This document shows positions 39,330 through 48,965 of a stretch of DNA of 64,000 nucleotides, piece by piece. Every line of letters starts with the position of its first letter. The stretch's first letter is position 1. The translations under genes were made by a program, and so were the position numbers. The notes below the pieces were generated by a model that saw nothing but the letters and a program-made list of their open reading frames with translations, did no database searches and was not told the origin of the DNA. Source of the DNA: Nonomuraea jiangxiensis (GTDB lineage: Bacteria; Actinomycetota; Actinomycetes; Streptosporangiales; Streptosporangiaceae); contig NZ_FNDJ01000001.1 of NCBI RefSeq assembly GCF_900099965.1, positions 622,170-686,169 on the forward strand, given 5' to 3'.

Positions 39330-39481
39330 AGGTGTCTAGTTCTTTATGAGAGTCGCTGTCCGGGGTGGGTCGCCAGTATTCCGATGCCGAATAGTGTCAT
39401 CGAAAAGACGCCCTTAACACGGATCACACCGCTACCTACCGTTTGGTCAGGCCGATAAGACATGGACTGGCTGGGGGTCAC

Positions 39482-40031
39482 GTGGCCGTTGACGCTGTCT
39501 CTCGACGTAACATCCTGCGACTCGGCGCCGGCATGGGCGGCGCGCTCGCGCTGGGCCCACTGCTGGCCGGTCCGGCGGAGGCGGCCGCTGTGGCGCGAGA
39601 CGCTCGCGGTCGTGCACCCTCCCGATCACCCGCTGGCGGACTTACCCGACCCGCTGCCGGTGGCCGCCGTGGCGGCGTTCCCGCTGATCACGATCGGCCG
39701 GCTGGGCTCGTCGGAGGAGCTCGGCTTCGAGACCTACCAGGCGTTCCGGGAGCAGGGCTTCGAGCCGGAGGCCGTACAGGCCACCAACCAGCCGCAGACG
39801 CTGATCTCCCTGGTACGCGCCAACCTCGGGATCGGTGTCACCAACCGGCTGGCCGTGGCCACGGCCGACACCCGCGGCGTGCGGGTGCGCCGCCTCGACG
39901 CGCCCGGCGGCCGGCGGGTGGCGGTGCACTGGGACGCGACCCGCCCCCTCACCCCGGCCGCGCGCACCCTCCTGCGCGAGATCCTCCTTACGCCGGTGCC
40001 ACCGGACACCGAACCGCTTGTACCCGAATGA
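39482..40031 (+). pseudogene. chimeric remnant: Tat-signal head joined to a LysR C-terminal half
   Basis: In one frame 39482-39593 encodes an intact Tat signal (VSRRNILRLGAG, then GGALALGPLLAGPAEA) of an exported protein. In another frame, from about 39594 to the stop at 40031, the product reads as the last 145 residues of a LysR regulator: ETLAVVHPPDHPLAD, FPLITIGRLGSSEE, QPQTLISLVRANLGIGVTN. The LysR part has no DNA-binding domain and the Tat part has no mature protein. A deletion that fused two genes is the simplest reading. A short hybrid product from 39462 is possible but has no family match along its first 45 residues. Confidence 0.7.
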
Positions 40032-40134
40032 CGGGAACGGCGCGGCGCGCCTCGTGACCTCGGTTCACGGCGGGCGGTGCCGGGGCAGCGCCCGCCGTAC
40101 GGGTCCGTCCGGTCGGCTGGAAGCGGCCGGTCCG

Positions 40135-41562
40135 CTAGGCGCGGCCGGGGAAGCTGACGGGGCTGCGGTTACCCGCCTTGTCGACCGCCCGTACGCCGAA
40201 GAAGTAGTTGTCCTTGAAGATGTTCTTCAGTGAGACCGTGGTGACGTTGCCGACCTCGATGGTCTTCGTCCATTCCGGGTCGGTCGTGGCCCGCATCACG
40301 ACCTCGTAGCCGGCCAGGTCGGGCTCGGTGTTGGCGATCCAGGTGAGCGTGGTGTCGGTGTCGAAGCCGCTGCTGTCCATCACGGTGCCGCCGGGCGCGG
40401 CCGGGGCGAGCGCCAGGGAGGCGAGCGAGATGGCGTTCACCCGGGCCACCCGGGCGATGTAGTCGAAGTCGCAGAACTCGGGCAGGTCGCCGATCTGCAC
40501 GCCGTTCTCCACCCGGACGTTCTGGTGCTGGTGGCGCCAGTCCTCGTTGGTCTCGGTGAACCGCGCCGCGGCGTAGCCCCGCTCCAGGAACGGGATGTGG
40601 TCACCGCCCCGGCCGAACCGGTCACGGCGGTAGACCATCATCACCTTCATGCGGGTGGCGTCGTTCTCGGCGACCTCCTTGACGTACCTGGCGAGCTGGC
40701 GGGCGAGCGACTCGGTCTCGCCGCCGCCGTACCGCCGCCAGTCGGCCTCGGCCGGCGCCGGGGTCGAGGGCAGCCCCTCGGCGAAGATCCGCACGGTGCG
40801 CGGGTCGCGGATGCCGTTCTGCCCCACGGAGCTGCCGATGATGTCGTTGGTGAACATGCCGGCGATGTTGCGATTGGCCTGCTTGGCCTGCTGGGCGAAG
40901 TAGGTGGACCCCCACAGGCCCTGCTCCTCGCCGGCGACGGCCATGAACACGATGGTCGCGTCGAACGTCCGGGTCGCCATCACCCTGGCCATCTCCAGTA
41001 CGGCGGCCACGCCGGAGGCGTCGTCGTTGGCCCCCGGCGCGTCGCTGGTGAAGTCGGTGACCCCGGTGGGCATCGAGTCGTAGTGGCCGCTCACCACGTA
41101 GGTACGGGCGGCCGACTCGGTCTGGGTGCCGTGCAGCGTCGCCACGACGTTGGTGACCGGGGTCGGCTGCGGGTAACGCGGGGGCTGGGCCGGCTGGACG
41201 AAGGACTGCAGCTCCACGGTCATCCGGCCGCCGGACGGCGCCGCAGCCTTCTTGAACTCCTCGAACAGCCAGTCCCTGGCGGCGCCGATGCCACGGGTGG
41301 GGTCGTCCTGCGCGGAAAGGGTGTTCCGGGTGCCGAACGAGACCAGCTTCAAAACGGTCCGCCTGATGTTCTGGGCGCTTATCTCGCGCAGCATGCGGCG
41401 TAATTCGGCGGCGGGTGCGTGGCCGCCGTTTCCGGTTGCCGCCGAGGCCGATGCCGGAGCCGCCGCCGCTCCGATGATGAGCGGTGTGCCGCCGACGGCC
41501 GCCGCTCCCGCGAGTGCCTGACGTCGAGTGAGTCCCTGGTCCTGCGAAGGCTGATGGTTCAT
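40135..41562 (-). CDS. Tat-exported M28-family aminopeptidase with C-terminal FnIII-like domain
   Basis: 475 residues. LTRRQALAGAAAVGG is a twin-arginine signal. The zinc ligands of M28 peptidases appear in order: SGHYDS (His, Asp), GANDDASG (bridging Asp), AGEEQGLWGS (catalytic and zinc Glu), TNDIIG (Asp) and RGGDHIPF (His). A fibronectin-III-like tail starts near residue 385 (TTLTWIANTEPDLAGYEVV). It would release N-terminal residues from peptides outside the cell. GGAG precedes the ATG. Confidence 0.93.
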   Translation of the reverse strand: MNHQPSQDQGLTRRQALAGAAAVGGTPLIIGAAAAPASASAATGNGGHAPAAELRRMLREISAQNIRRTVLKLVSFGTRNTLSAQDDPTRGIGAARDWLFEEFKKAAAPSGGRMTVELQSFVQPAQPPRYPQPTPVTNVVATLHGTQTESAARTYVVSGHYDSMPTGVTDFTSDAPGANDDASGVAAVLEMARVMATRTFDATIVFMAVAGEEQGLWGSTYFAQQAKQANRNIAGMFTNDIIGSSVGQNGIRDPRTVRIFAEGLPSTPAPAEADWRRYGGGETESLARQLARYVKEVAENDATRMKVMMVYRRDRFGRGGDHIPFLERGYAAARFTETNEDWRHQHQNVRVENGVQIGDLPEFCDFDYIARVARVNAISLASLALAPAAPGGTVMDSSGFDTDTTLTWIANTEPDLAGYEVVMRATTDPEWTKTIEVGNVTTVSLKNIFKDNYFFGVRAVDKAGNRSPVSFPGRA

Positions 41563-41838
41563 GGTGCTCCTGCCTTTTGCGAGGGTGCCTAGATACCGGC
41601 CCCCCGAAAATATGCGCCCGAACTGACTCCGTCCAGATAGCTTGACAGATTTCGTTAATTGAGCGTCCGGGCCCGCGACCGGCCCATTACATTGCGCTCA
41701 CGAGTTTCTCCGGCCGGGCCCGGAAAAAGCGCCGGATAAATGCTTCGCGGGAGATGTCGATCCGGGCCGCCCCCGATCGACGCGTCCGTGAGACGACAAC
41801 CTGACGAGATCGAACCCTCGGGACACCAAGGAGATGTG

Positions 41839-42414
41839 ATGGGCAACGTGGTGATGCACAACGTCGTATCGGTGGACGGCTTCATCGCCGACCTGGACGA
41901 CCAGGTCGGCCCGCTGTTCGACTGGTACGGCAACGGCGACGTCGAGCTCGGCCAAGGCGTGGGGCGGGTCTCCAAGGTCTCCGCCGACTACGTCCGGCCC
42001 ATCTGGGCGGGACTCGGGTGCCTGGTGATCGGGCGCCACCTGTTCGACACCACCAACGGCTGGGAGGGCAGGCCGCCGGCCGGTGACCACGTCGTCGTGG
42101 TGTCGCACCGGTCCAAGCCCGAGGGGTGGCACCCGGAGGCCTCGTACCACTTCGTCGACGGCGTGGCGGAGGCGGTCGCGAGGGCCAAGGAGCTCGCGGG
42201 CGAGCGCACGGTCGGCGTCGCGGCGGGCGACCTGGGCGGGCAGGCGCTCGCCCTCGGCCTGGTGGACGAGGTGGCGATGGACGTCGTACCGGTGGTCTTC
42301 GGCTCGGGCAAGCGGTATTTCGGGTCGGTCGACGCCCAGCACCTGCTCGACGACCCGCACGTGGTGATCCAGGGCGACCGGGTGCTGCACCTGCGCTACC
42401 GCGTCCGCCATTAG
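41839..42414 (+). CDS. RibD C-terminal/DHFR-like domain protein
   Basis: 191-residue member of the same superfamily as the gene at 12802. MHNVVSVDGFIAD, GCLVIGRHLFDTTNGW, VGVAAGDLGGQALALGLVDE and VPVVFGSGKRYF are the expected NADPH/substrate-binding blocks. AAGGAG precedes the ATG at 41839. The two paralogues are only distantly similar. The substrate is unknown. Confidence 0.85.
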   Translation: MGNVVMHNVVSVDGFIADLDDQVGPLFDWYGNGDVELGQGVGRVSKVSADYVRPIWAGLGCLVIGRHLFDTTNGWEGRPPAGDHVVVVSHRSKPEGWHPEASYHFVDGVAEAVARAKELAGERTVGVAAGDLGGQALALGLVDEVAMDVVPVVFGSGKRYFGSVDAQHLLDDPHVVIQGDRVLHLRYRVRH

Positions 42415-42566
42415 GGGCGACGCGCGTCCGCCGCGCCCAGGTCTCGGTCTCCCGGGCTCGGCGCGACGTCCGAATACCGCCGGAGCCGGCGGCCCGCGTG
42501 GCGCTATACCTGGTGGAGGGCGAGCCACCCGACCCGTGAGGAGTTCCTGTCGACACGCCCGGCTCC

Positions 42567-43349
42567 ATGTACACGCTGACCGGCCCGGACGGCCGCCCGT
42601 ACCCGAGTCCGACCCCCGGGGCGCTGGGCGGTCACCGGCGGGGCCGCCTGTACGGGCGGCTGGACTGCCCCTCGGCCCTGCGTGCCCTCGCCCGCGGCGG
42701 CTACCAGCGGCAACGGGTCTTCTTCGCCGACGAGACCACCGCGCTCGCCGCCGGCTACCGGCCGTGCGCGGTATGCCTGCCGGACGAGTACGCCCACTGG
42801 AAGGACCCCCAAGCCCTCGATGCGGCCCAGGCCCACGACCCGGCCCCGCCCAGGCACACCGAGGCCGAAGTGGCCACGCTGGTGGACCTGCTCACCGGGC
42901 GGCGGCCCCGGGTCGAGACCGTCACGCTCGGCCACGGGCGCGACGCCGCCTCGACCGCGGCCGTCCAAGCGTTCGCCCAAGCATGGGAGGGCCGTGGCGG
43001 GCACATCCTGGCGGTCGTCACCTGGCCGGAGGAGGCGGCCTCCTGGTTGCGCCCGGCCACCCGCTTCGCCGCGGGCGACCCCGATGCCTGGGTGGTCGCG
43101 GGCGCCGCCCCTGGGTGGGCAGGGATGAGCCGCCGCCTGCGGCACAGCACCGCCTGGGACCCGGCGCGGACCTTCGCCTTCGCCTCGATCGGCGGCATCG
43201 AGACGTTGCGCCTGGCCGGCCCCGGCACCCTGGACGGACTGCGCGGGGCCTGCGCCGACGGCGGCACCTGGCGGATCGGCCGCCATTCCATCACCCACCA
43301 CGGCCCTGACGCCCTTGGGGCTTCGCCGCCCGCAGGCCCTGACCGGTGA
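42567..43349 (+). CDS. Ada-type metal-binding domain protein lacking the methyl-acceptor Cys
   Basis: 260 residues. Residues 25-75 resemble the zinc domain of Ada: YGRLDCPSALR aligns with the Ada acceptor segment and GYRPCAVCLPDEY with its CxxC. Cys34, Cys67 and Cys70 are kept, but the position of the methyl-accepting Cys is Gly30. The rest (75-260) has no methyltransferase or HTH motif. It therefore cannot act as a canonical phosphotriester repair protein and may use the domain structurally. No good ribosome site is seen at the ATG. The gene stands alone. Confidence 0.7.
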   Translation: MYTLTGPDGRPYPSPTPGALGGHRRGRLYGRLDCPSALRALARGGYQRQRVFFADETTALAAGYRPCAVCLPDEYAHWKDPQALDAAQAHDPAPPRHTEAEVATLVDLLTGRRPRVETVTLGHGRDAASTAAVQAFAQAWEGRGGHILAVVTWPEEAASWLRPATRFAAGDPDAWVVAGAAPGWAGMSRRLRHSTAWDPARTFAFASIGGIETLRLAGPGTLDGLRGACADGGTWRIGRHSITHHGPDALGASPPAGPDR

Positions 43350-43447
43350 GGCGCCTGGTCCGAGGTGGCGCGTCGTGTCGGAGGACTGGGCGCGTGCCGG
43401 GAGGGCAAAGTGGACGCACGGGCGGATGAGCGATCGGTGGGGGTGTC

Positions 43448-44836
43448 ATGGTCGGTTCGCGCAGTGTCTTCCGGCGCAAGCCCGTGGACCAGATCGCCAC
43501 CGAGCACGAGGGAGACCTGTCCAGGTCGCTCGGCCTCTGGCAGCTCACCGCCATCGGCGTGGGCGGGATCATCGGGGCGGGCATCTTCACCCTGGCCGGG
43601 GCGGTCGCCAACGAGACCGCCGGGCCGGCGGTGCTGGTGTCGTTCCTCATCGCGGGGATCGCCAGCGTCGCCGCGGCCTTCTCCTACGCCGAGTTCGCGG
43701 GCCTGATCCCGAAGGCCGGGTCCGCCTACACCTACGGGTACTCGGTGCTGGGAGAGATCGTCGGCTGGTTCATCGGCTGGGACCTGCTCCTGGAGTACAC
43801 CGCGATCGTCGCCGTGGTGGCCATCGGCATCTCCGGCTACTTCGGCTTCCTCGTCCAAGGGCTCGGCGTCTCGCTGCCCGCGTGGATGCTCGGCGCGCCC
43901 GGCACCGGCGCGGGGCACGTGGTGGACCTGTTCGCGGTGCTGCTGTGCCTGCTCATCGCCTTCCTGCTGAACCTCGGCATCCGCACCGCGGCCAGGGCCG
44001 AGACGTTCGTGGTGGCCGTCAAGGTCGCCGTCGTGCTGCTGGTGGTCGTGGTCGGCTTCTTCCACATCGACCCGGCCAACTACACGCCCTTCTTCCCGTA
44101 CGGCTTCGGCGGCGCGGTCACCGGGGCGGCCACCGTGTTCTTCGCGGTGTTCGGCTACGACGCGATGAGCACCGCGGCCGAGGAGTCGCGCGACGCGCGG
44201 CGGCACATGCCCAGGGCGATCGTCTACTCGCTGGCCATCTCCATGGTCCTGTACGTGCTGGCCACGCTCGTGCTCACCGGCATGCAGAACTACCGGCGGA
44301 TCGACCCGGAGAGCGGCTTCTCCTCGGCCTTCGCCGCGGCCGGCCTGTCCGGGCTGGCCTCCGTGATCGCGGTGGGGGCCATCGTGGGCATCCTCACGGT
44401 CATGTTCACGTTCATGCTCGGCGTCACCCGGGTCTGGTTCTCGATGAGCCGGGACGGGCTGCTGCCCGGGTGGTTCGCCAGGCTGCACCCGGTACGGCGG
44501 GTGCCCACGCGGGTCACCTGGATCGTGGGCGCGGCCTCGGCGGGGATCGCCGGGTTCCTGCCCATCCGCGAGGCGGCCGAGCTGACGAACATCGGGATCC
44601 TGCTGGCCTTCGTGGTCGTGTGCGTGGCGGTGATCGTGCTCCGCCACCGCCGGCCCGACCTGCCGCGAACGTTCCGCACGCCGGGCATGCCGGTGGTGCC
44701 GGCCATCGGAGTGATCTTCTCGATCTGGCTGATCACCTTCCTGGACCCGGTGACGTGGCTGCGCTTCGCCGTCTGGTTCGCGGTGGGTGCGGTCGTCTAC
44801 TTCGCCTACGGCCGGCGGCACTCGCGGCTCGCGTAA
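43448..44836 (+). CDS. APC-family cationic amino acid transporter
   Basis: 462 residues with about 12 membrane helices. LTAIGVGGIIGAGIFTLAG is the APC entry signature and FAVFGYDAMSTAAEESRDA the mid-protein motif of the CAT subgroup. It is expected to take up basic or neutral amino acids by proton coupling. The kinase 145 bp downstream is on the same strand but the gap argues against tight coupling. Confidence 0.92.
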   Translation: MVGSRSVFRRKPVDQIATEHEGDLSRSLGLWQLTAIGVGGIIGAGIFTLAGAVANETAGPAVLVSFLIAGIASVAAAFSYAEFAGLIPKAGSAYTYGYSVLGEIVGWFIGWDLLLEYTAIVAVVAIGISGYFGFLVQGLGVSLPAWMLGAPGTGAGHVVDLFAVLLCLLIAFLLNLGIRTAARAETFVVAVKVAVVLLVVVVGFFHIDPANYTPFFPYGFGGAVTGAATVFFAVFGYDAMSTAAEESRDARRHMPRAIVYSLAISMVLYVLATLVLTGMQNYRRIDPESGFSSAFAAAGLSGLASVIAVGAIVGILTVMFTFMLGVTRVWFSMSRDGLLPGWFARLHPVRRVPTRVTWIVGAASAGIAGFLPIREAAELTNIGILLAFVVVCVAVIVLRHRRPDLPRTFRTPGMPVVPAIGVIFSIWLITFLDPVTWLRFAVWFAVGAVVYFAYGRRHSRLA

Positions 44837-44981
44837 TCTCTTCTCCGACCGGCGGCTTGCCGCGCGCTCGCGCTCATCGTTGCTTACTGTGCAGGGCAAG
44901 GAAGGACTACGGGATGATGTCCGGGCCGGTGCGCGGGCGAGCGCGGCGGCCCAGGAAGAGCCACGGAGGATGACGTCGGGG

Positions 44982-46445
44982 ATGAGCGCTCAGACGCAGG
45001 AGCATCTCGGCCCGTACCGGGTGATCGGGAAGATCGGCGAGGGCGGCATGGGAGTCGTTCACCTGGGGCTCGACGGCGGGGGCCGGGAAGTCGCGATCAA
45101 GGTGCTGCACCCGCACGTGGCCGCCGATCTCAAGGCGCGCGACCGGTTGTCCCGTGAGGTGGAGACCATGCGGCGGGTCCGCAGCCCGTACGTGGCCCAG
45201 GTGATCGACGCCGAGCTGGCCGGCGACCGGCCGTACGTGGTGACCCGGTTCGCCGCGGGCCGCACGCTGGAGGACACCGTGCTGGCCCAGGGCCCGATGG
45301 CGCCGGACGAGATCGTCAGGCTCGCCCGCGGGCTCTGCCAGGCGCTGGTGAACATCCACGCGGCCGGCGTGATCCACCGGGACCTCAAGCCGTCCAACGT
45401 CATGCTGGTGGACGGGGAGCCGCTGGTCATCGACTTCGGCATCGCGCACCTGGTGAACGCGTCCCGGCTGACCCAGACCGGGATGATCGTCGGCACGCCG
45501 GGCTACCTGGCGCCGGAGATCATCCGGGCCTCGGAGATCACCCAGGCGGCCGACGTGCACGCGCTGGCCTCGACGGTGTTCTTCGCCGCCACGGGGCGGC
45601 CCCCGTTCGGGACGGGGTCGTTCGAGGCGGTCTGCTTCAACACGATGGAGGGGCGGGCGCAGCTCGACCGGGCGCCGGCGTGGCTGCGCGACTGGCTGAG
45701 CCGGGCGCTGCAGGTCGATCCGGCGGCCCGGCCGAGCGCCGGGGAGCTGCTGCGGATGGTCGGGGCGCTCGATCCGGCGGCCCGCCAGGGCGGGCTCAGG
45801 AGGCTCGTGGAGCGTACGCTGACCATGGACCTGGTCTCCGACCTGCTGCCGCCGGTCGCCTACGGTCAGCGCGACCGGCCGCCCGCCCTGGCGCCGACCC
45901 GCCAGGAGGACCGGCCGCCCGCCCTGGCCCCCACCCGGCAGGAGGAGCGCCGCCCGGCCCCGGCCCCGAGGCAGCCCTTCGAGCTCCGGCGGTTCCTGGC
46001 CGGCAGCGGGTTCGTCGGGGTGCTGCTGCTCGTGACGCTGATGGCGGCGACCGTCGTCGTGCCGGTCGGCGTGGGCCTGCTGGCGGCGGCGATCTGGCTG
46101 GCGTTCCACGCCGGCGCCCACTACTTCGCCGACGACCGGCGGACCCTGCTCGTGACCGCGCTCATGACGGTCGGCCACCTGGTCCTGGCGCTGGCGTTCG
46201 GCACCGTCACGGCGGGCCTCCTGCACGCGGCCGACGTCCTCAGCCCCAGCCACGCGGAGTCGCTGGCCGCGGGCGCGTTCACGCTGGGGCTGTTCGTCCT
46301 GCCCGGCGCCGGTCCCGCGCGACGCGCCGCCGCGCACCTGCTCGCCCGGCTGCTCCCCGGCAGCAGGGCGACCGTGGTGTCGGTGGCCGTGATGGGGCCG
46401 GTCGCGCTGACGTCGGTGATCGTGGCCCTGGTCCAGGCCCTGTAA
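44982..46445 (+). CDS. membrane Ser/Thr protein kinase
   Basis: 487 residues. The kinase domain (10-270) is complete: GEGGMG loop, AIK (Lys40), HRDLKPSN (Asp134), DFG (Asp151) and APE (177-179). A linker near 300-345 holds a tandem 11-residue repeat (DRPPALAPTRQ, then EDRPPALAPTRQ, then a decayed copy), followed by four hydrophobic helices, so the kinase is anchored with several membrane spans and no PASTA domain. The ATG at 44982 is preferred; 44970 would place GGAGG directly against the codon. The stop lies 10 bp from the convergent hutI end. Confidence 0.9.
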   Translation: MSAQTQEHLGPYRVIGKIGEGGMGVVHLGLDGGGREVAIKVLHPHVAADLKARDRLSREVETMRRVRSPYVAQVIDAELAGDRPYVVTRFAAGRTLEDTVLAQGPMAPDEIVRLARGLCQALVNIHAAGVIHRDLKPSNVMLVDGEPLVIDFGIAHLVNASRLTQTGMIVGTPGYLAPEIIRASEITQAADVHALASTVFFAATGRPPFGTGSFEAVCFNTMEGRAQLDRAPAWLRDWLSRALQVDPAARPSAGELLRMVGALDPAARQGGLRRLVERTLTMDLVSDLLPPVAYGQRDRPPALAPTRQEDRPPALAPTRQEERRPAPAPRQPFELRRFLAGSGFVGVLLLVTLMAATVVVPVGVGLLAAAIWLAFHAGAHYFADDRRTLLVTALMTVGHLVLALAFGTVTAGLLHAADVLSPSHAESLAAGAFTLGLFVLPGAGPARRAAAHLLARLLPGSRATVVSVAVMGPVALTSVIVALVQAL

Positions 46446-46455
46446 GCGGACCCGG

Positions 46456-47610
46456 TCAGAGGGGCAGGCGGACGCCGGCGCGCCACACGGCCGACACCAG
46501 CGGCACCCCAGGGCGGTAGGCGAGGTGGACGTGACTCGGCGCGTCGAGCAGCACCAGGTCGGCGCGGCAGCCGGGGGAGAGGCGGCCCACGTCCTCGCGC
46601 CGCAGCGCCCTGGCACCGCCCAGCGTGGCGGCGGTGACCGCCTCGTCCGGGGTCATGCCCATCTCCCGTACGGCGACCGCCACGCAGAACGGCATCGAGC
46701 TGGTGAAGCTCGACCCCGGGTTGCAGTCGGTGGACAGCGCCACCGTCACGCCGGCGTCGAGCAGGCGGCGCGCGTCCGGGTACGGCGACCGGGTGGAGAA
46801 CTCCGCGCCCGGCAGCAGCGTCGCCACCGTCGAGCCGCTCGCGAGCGCGTCCACGTCGGCGTCGTCGAGATGGGTGCAGTGGTCGGCCGAGGCAGCTCCC
46901 AGCTCCACGGCGAGCCGCACGCCAGGCCCGGGCCCGAGCTGGTTGGCGTGGACGCGCGGGACCAGCCCGGCCTTCACCCCCGCGGCCAGCACGGCGCGGG
47001 CCTGGTCGCCGTCGAAGGCGCCGCGCTCGCAGAAGACGTCCACCCAGCGGGCGTGCGGGGCGCACGCCTCCAGCATGGGGCCGGTGACGAGCGCCACGTA
47101 GGCGTCCGGGTCCTCGGCGTATTCCGGTGGCACCACGTGCGCGCCCAGGTAGGTGACCTCGTCGGTGTGCTCGCCCGCGATCCGCAGCGAGCGCTCCTCG
47201 TCCTCGACCGTCAGCCCGTAGCCGGACTTGCACTCGATCGTGGTCGTCCCCTGACGCAGGGCCTCCCGCACGTAGCGGGCGACGTTGGCGGACAGGTCGG
47301 CGTCGGTGGCGGCGCGGGTGGCGGCCACGGTGGTGCGGATGCCGCCGGCCGTGTACGGCCGCCCCGACATCCGGGCGTTGAACTCCGCGGTACGGTCACC
47401 GGCGAACACCAGGTGCGAGTGCGAGTCGACGAAACCGGGAAGCGCGGCCCGGCCACCCGCGTCCACCCGCTCGTCGGCTGCCGGGACCCGGGCGGCGGGC
47501 CCGGCCCAGGCCACCCGGTCGCCGTCGAACACGACGGCGGCGTCCGTGATCGTGCCCAGCTCGGGATCGTTGGTCAGCAGGCTGCCGATGCCGGTGATGG
47601 CGACGGACAT
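46456..47610 (-). CDS. hutI: imidazolonepropionase
   Basis: 384 residues; opens the imidazolone ring to formiminoglutamate in histidine breakdown. [16 protein letters not shown] gives the HxH metal pair, [12 protein letters not shown] the family-specific motif, [10 protein letters not shown] a further His, ADHCTHLDD and LSTDCNPGS the last His and Asp. It is the last gene of the minus-strand operon hutU-M20-hutF-hutI, 17 bp after hutF. Confidence 0.96.
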   Translation of the reverse strand: MSVAITGIGSLLTNDPELGTITDAAVVFDGDRVAWAGPAARVPAADERVDAGGRAALPGFVDSHSHLVFAGDRTAEFNARMSGRPYTAGGIRTTVAATRAATDADLSANVARYVREALRQGTTTIECKSGYGLTVEDEERSLRIAGEHTDEVTYLGAHVVPPEYAEDPDAYVALVTGPMLEACAPHARWVDVFCERGAFDGDQARAVLAAGVKAGLVPRVHANQLGPGPGVRLAVELGAASADHCTHLDDADVDALASGSTVATLLPGAEFSTRSPYPDARRLLDAGVTVALSTDCNPGSSFTSSMPFCVAVAVREMGMTPDEAVTAATLGGARALRREDVGRLSPGCRADLVLLDAPSHVHLAYRPGVPLVSAVWRAGVRLPL

Positions 47611-47627
47611 GAGAGGCGGTCTTCCCT

Positions 47628-48965
47628 TCAGGAGGTGACGAGGTGGTCAATGGCGCGGGCGAGCGCCCCCGGCACGTCGCCGGCGGCCGGATGGACGCCG
47701 TCGCGTACGACCGTCCGCCCGCCCACCACGACGTGGCGCACGTCGGCGGCGGTCGCCGCGAACACCGCGGTCTCCGCGCCGAGCGACGGCGGCGGCCCGG
47801 CCGTGCGCACCGAGTCGAGCGCCACGGTGGCGAAGTCCGCCAGCGCGCCGGCCTCGATCCGGCCCGCCTCGGGCCAGCCCAGCGACGCGTGCCCGTCCCG
47901 GGTGGCGGCCCGCAGCAGCGCGGCGGCGCTCCAGTGGCCGCGCCGCCGGGTTCGCAGCCGCTCGTCCAGTTCCATGGCCCGCGCCTCCTCGAACAGGTCC
48001 ACGACGGCGTGGCTGTCGCTGCCCAGGCTCAGCGCGGACCCGGCCTTTGCCAGGTCGGCGGCGGGGCCGATGCCGTCGGCCAGGTCCCGTTCGGTGGTGG
48101 GGCACATGCAGACGGTGGTGCCCGAGCCGCCGAGCAGCCCGATGTCCGCGCCGGTGAGGTGGGTGGCGTGGACCGCGGACGTGCGGGGGCCGAGCGCTCC
48201 CCGCTCGGCCAGCAGGCCGGTGGGGGTGAGACCGTGGGCTGCCAGGCACGCCTCGTTCTCGGCGGGCTGCTCGGACAGGTGGACGTGCAGCGGCGCCTCC
48301 CGCTCGGCGGCCCACTCCGCGACCGGCGCGATCTGGCCGGCCGGCACCGCGCGCACCGAGTGCACGGCCGCGCCGATCCGGGCGTGCGGCCGCTCCTTCA
48401 GCGCCGCCGCCCGCGCGCCCCACGCCGCCGCGTCGCCGTCGCTGAAGCGGAGCTGGTGCGGCTCCGGCGGCGCGCCGAAACCGGCCGACAGGTAACAGGT
48501 GTCCAGCAGGGTGATCCGGATCCCGGCCCGCGCCGCCGCCTCGATCAGCGCTTCACCCATGGCGTTCGGGTCCGCGTACGGCCGGCCGCCCGGCGCGTGG
48601 TGCAGGTAGTGGAACTCGCCCACGCAGGTGATCCCGGCCAGCGCCATCTCCGCGTAGACCGCCCGCGCCAGCTCCAGGTAGGAGTCGGGGTCGAGGCGGG
48701 CGGCCACGCCGTACATGGTCTCGCGCCAGGTCCAGAACGTGCCGGAGCCACGCTGGACGAAGCCGCGCAGGGCCCGGTGGAAGGCGTGCGAGTGCGCGTT
48801 GGCCAGCCCCGGCAGGGTCAGGCCCGCCAGCCGCTCCGCCCCGGGCGGCGGTGTGGGCACCCCCGGCCGCACGGCCGCGATCCGCTCCCCGGCCGTCTCG
48901 ATGACGACCCCGGACACGACCGCGCCGCCGGTCCAGGCGTGCTCGGCCCAGTACGTCACCGGCAC
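47628..48965 (-). CDS. hutF: formimidoylglutamate deiminase
   Basis: 445-residue amidohydrolase that converts N-formimino-glutamate to N-formyl-glutamate and ammonia. [19 protein letters not shown] is the HutF-specific metal segment; [22 protein letters not shown] and [16 protein letters not shown] carry the remaining His and Asp ligands. The GTG start overlaps the M20 gene end by 10 bp. With HutF present the pathway must end with a deformylase, yet no hutG of the deformylase family is seen. Confidence 0.95.
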   Translation of the reverse strand: MPVTYWAEHAWTGGAVVSGVVIETAGERIAAVRPGVPTPPPGAERLAGLTLPGLANAHSHAFHRALRGFVQRGSGTFWTWRETMYGVAARLDPDSYLELARAVYAEMALAGITCVGEFHYLHHAPGGRPYADPNAMGEALIEAAARAGIRITLLDTCYLSAGFGAPPEPHQLRFSDGDAAAWGARAAALKERPHARIGAAVHSVRAVPAGQIAPVAEWAAEREAPLHVHLSEQPAENEACLAAHGLTPTGLLAERGALGPRTSAVHATHLTGADIGLLGGSGTTVCMCPTTERDLADGIGPAADLAKAGSALSLGSDSHAVVDLFEEARAMELDERLRTRRRGHWSAAALLRAATRDGHASLGWPEAGRIEAGALADFATVALDSVRTAGPPPSLGAETAVFAATAADVRHVVVGGRTVVRDGVHPAAGDVPGALARAIDHLVTS

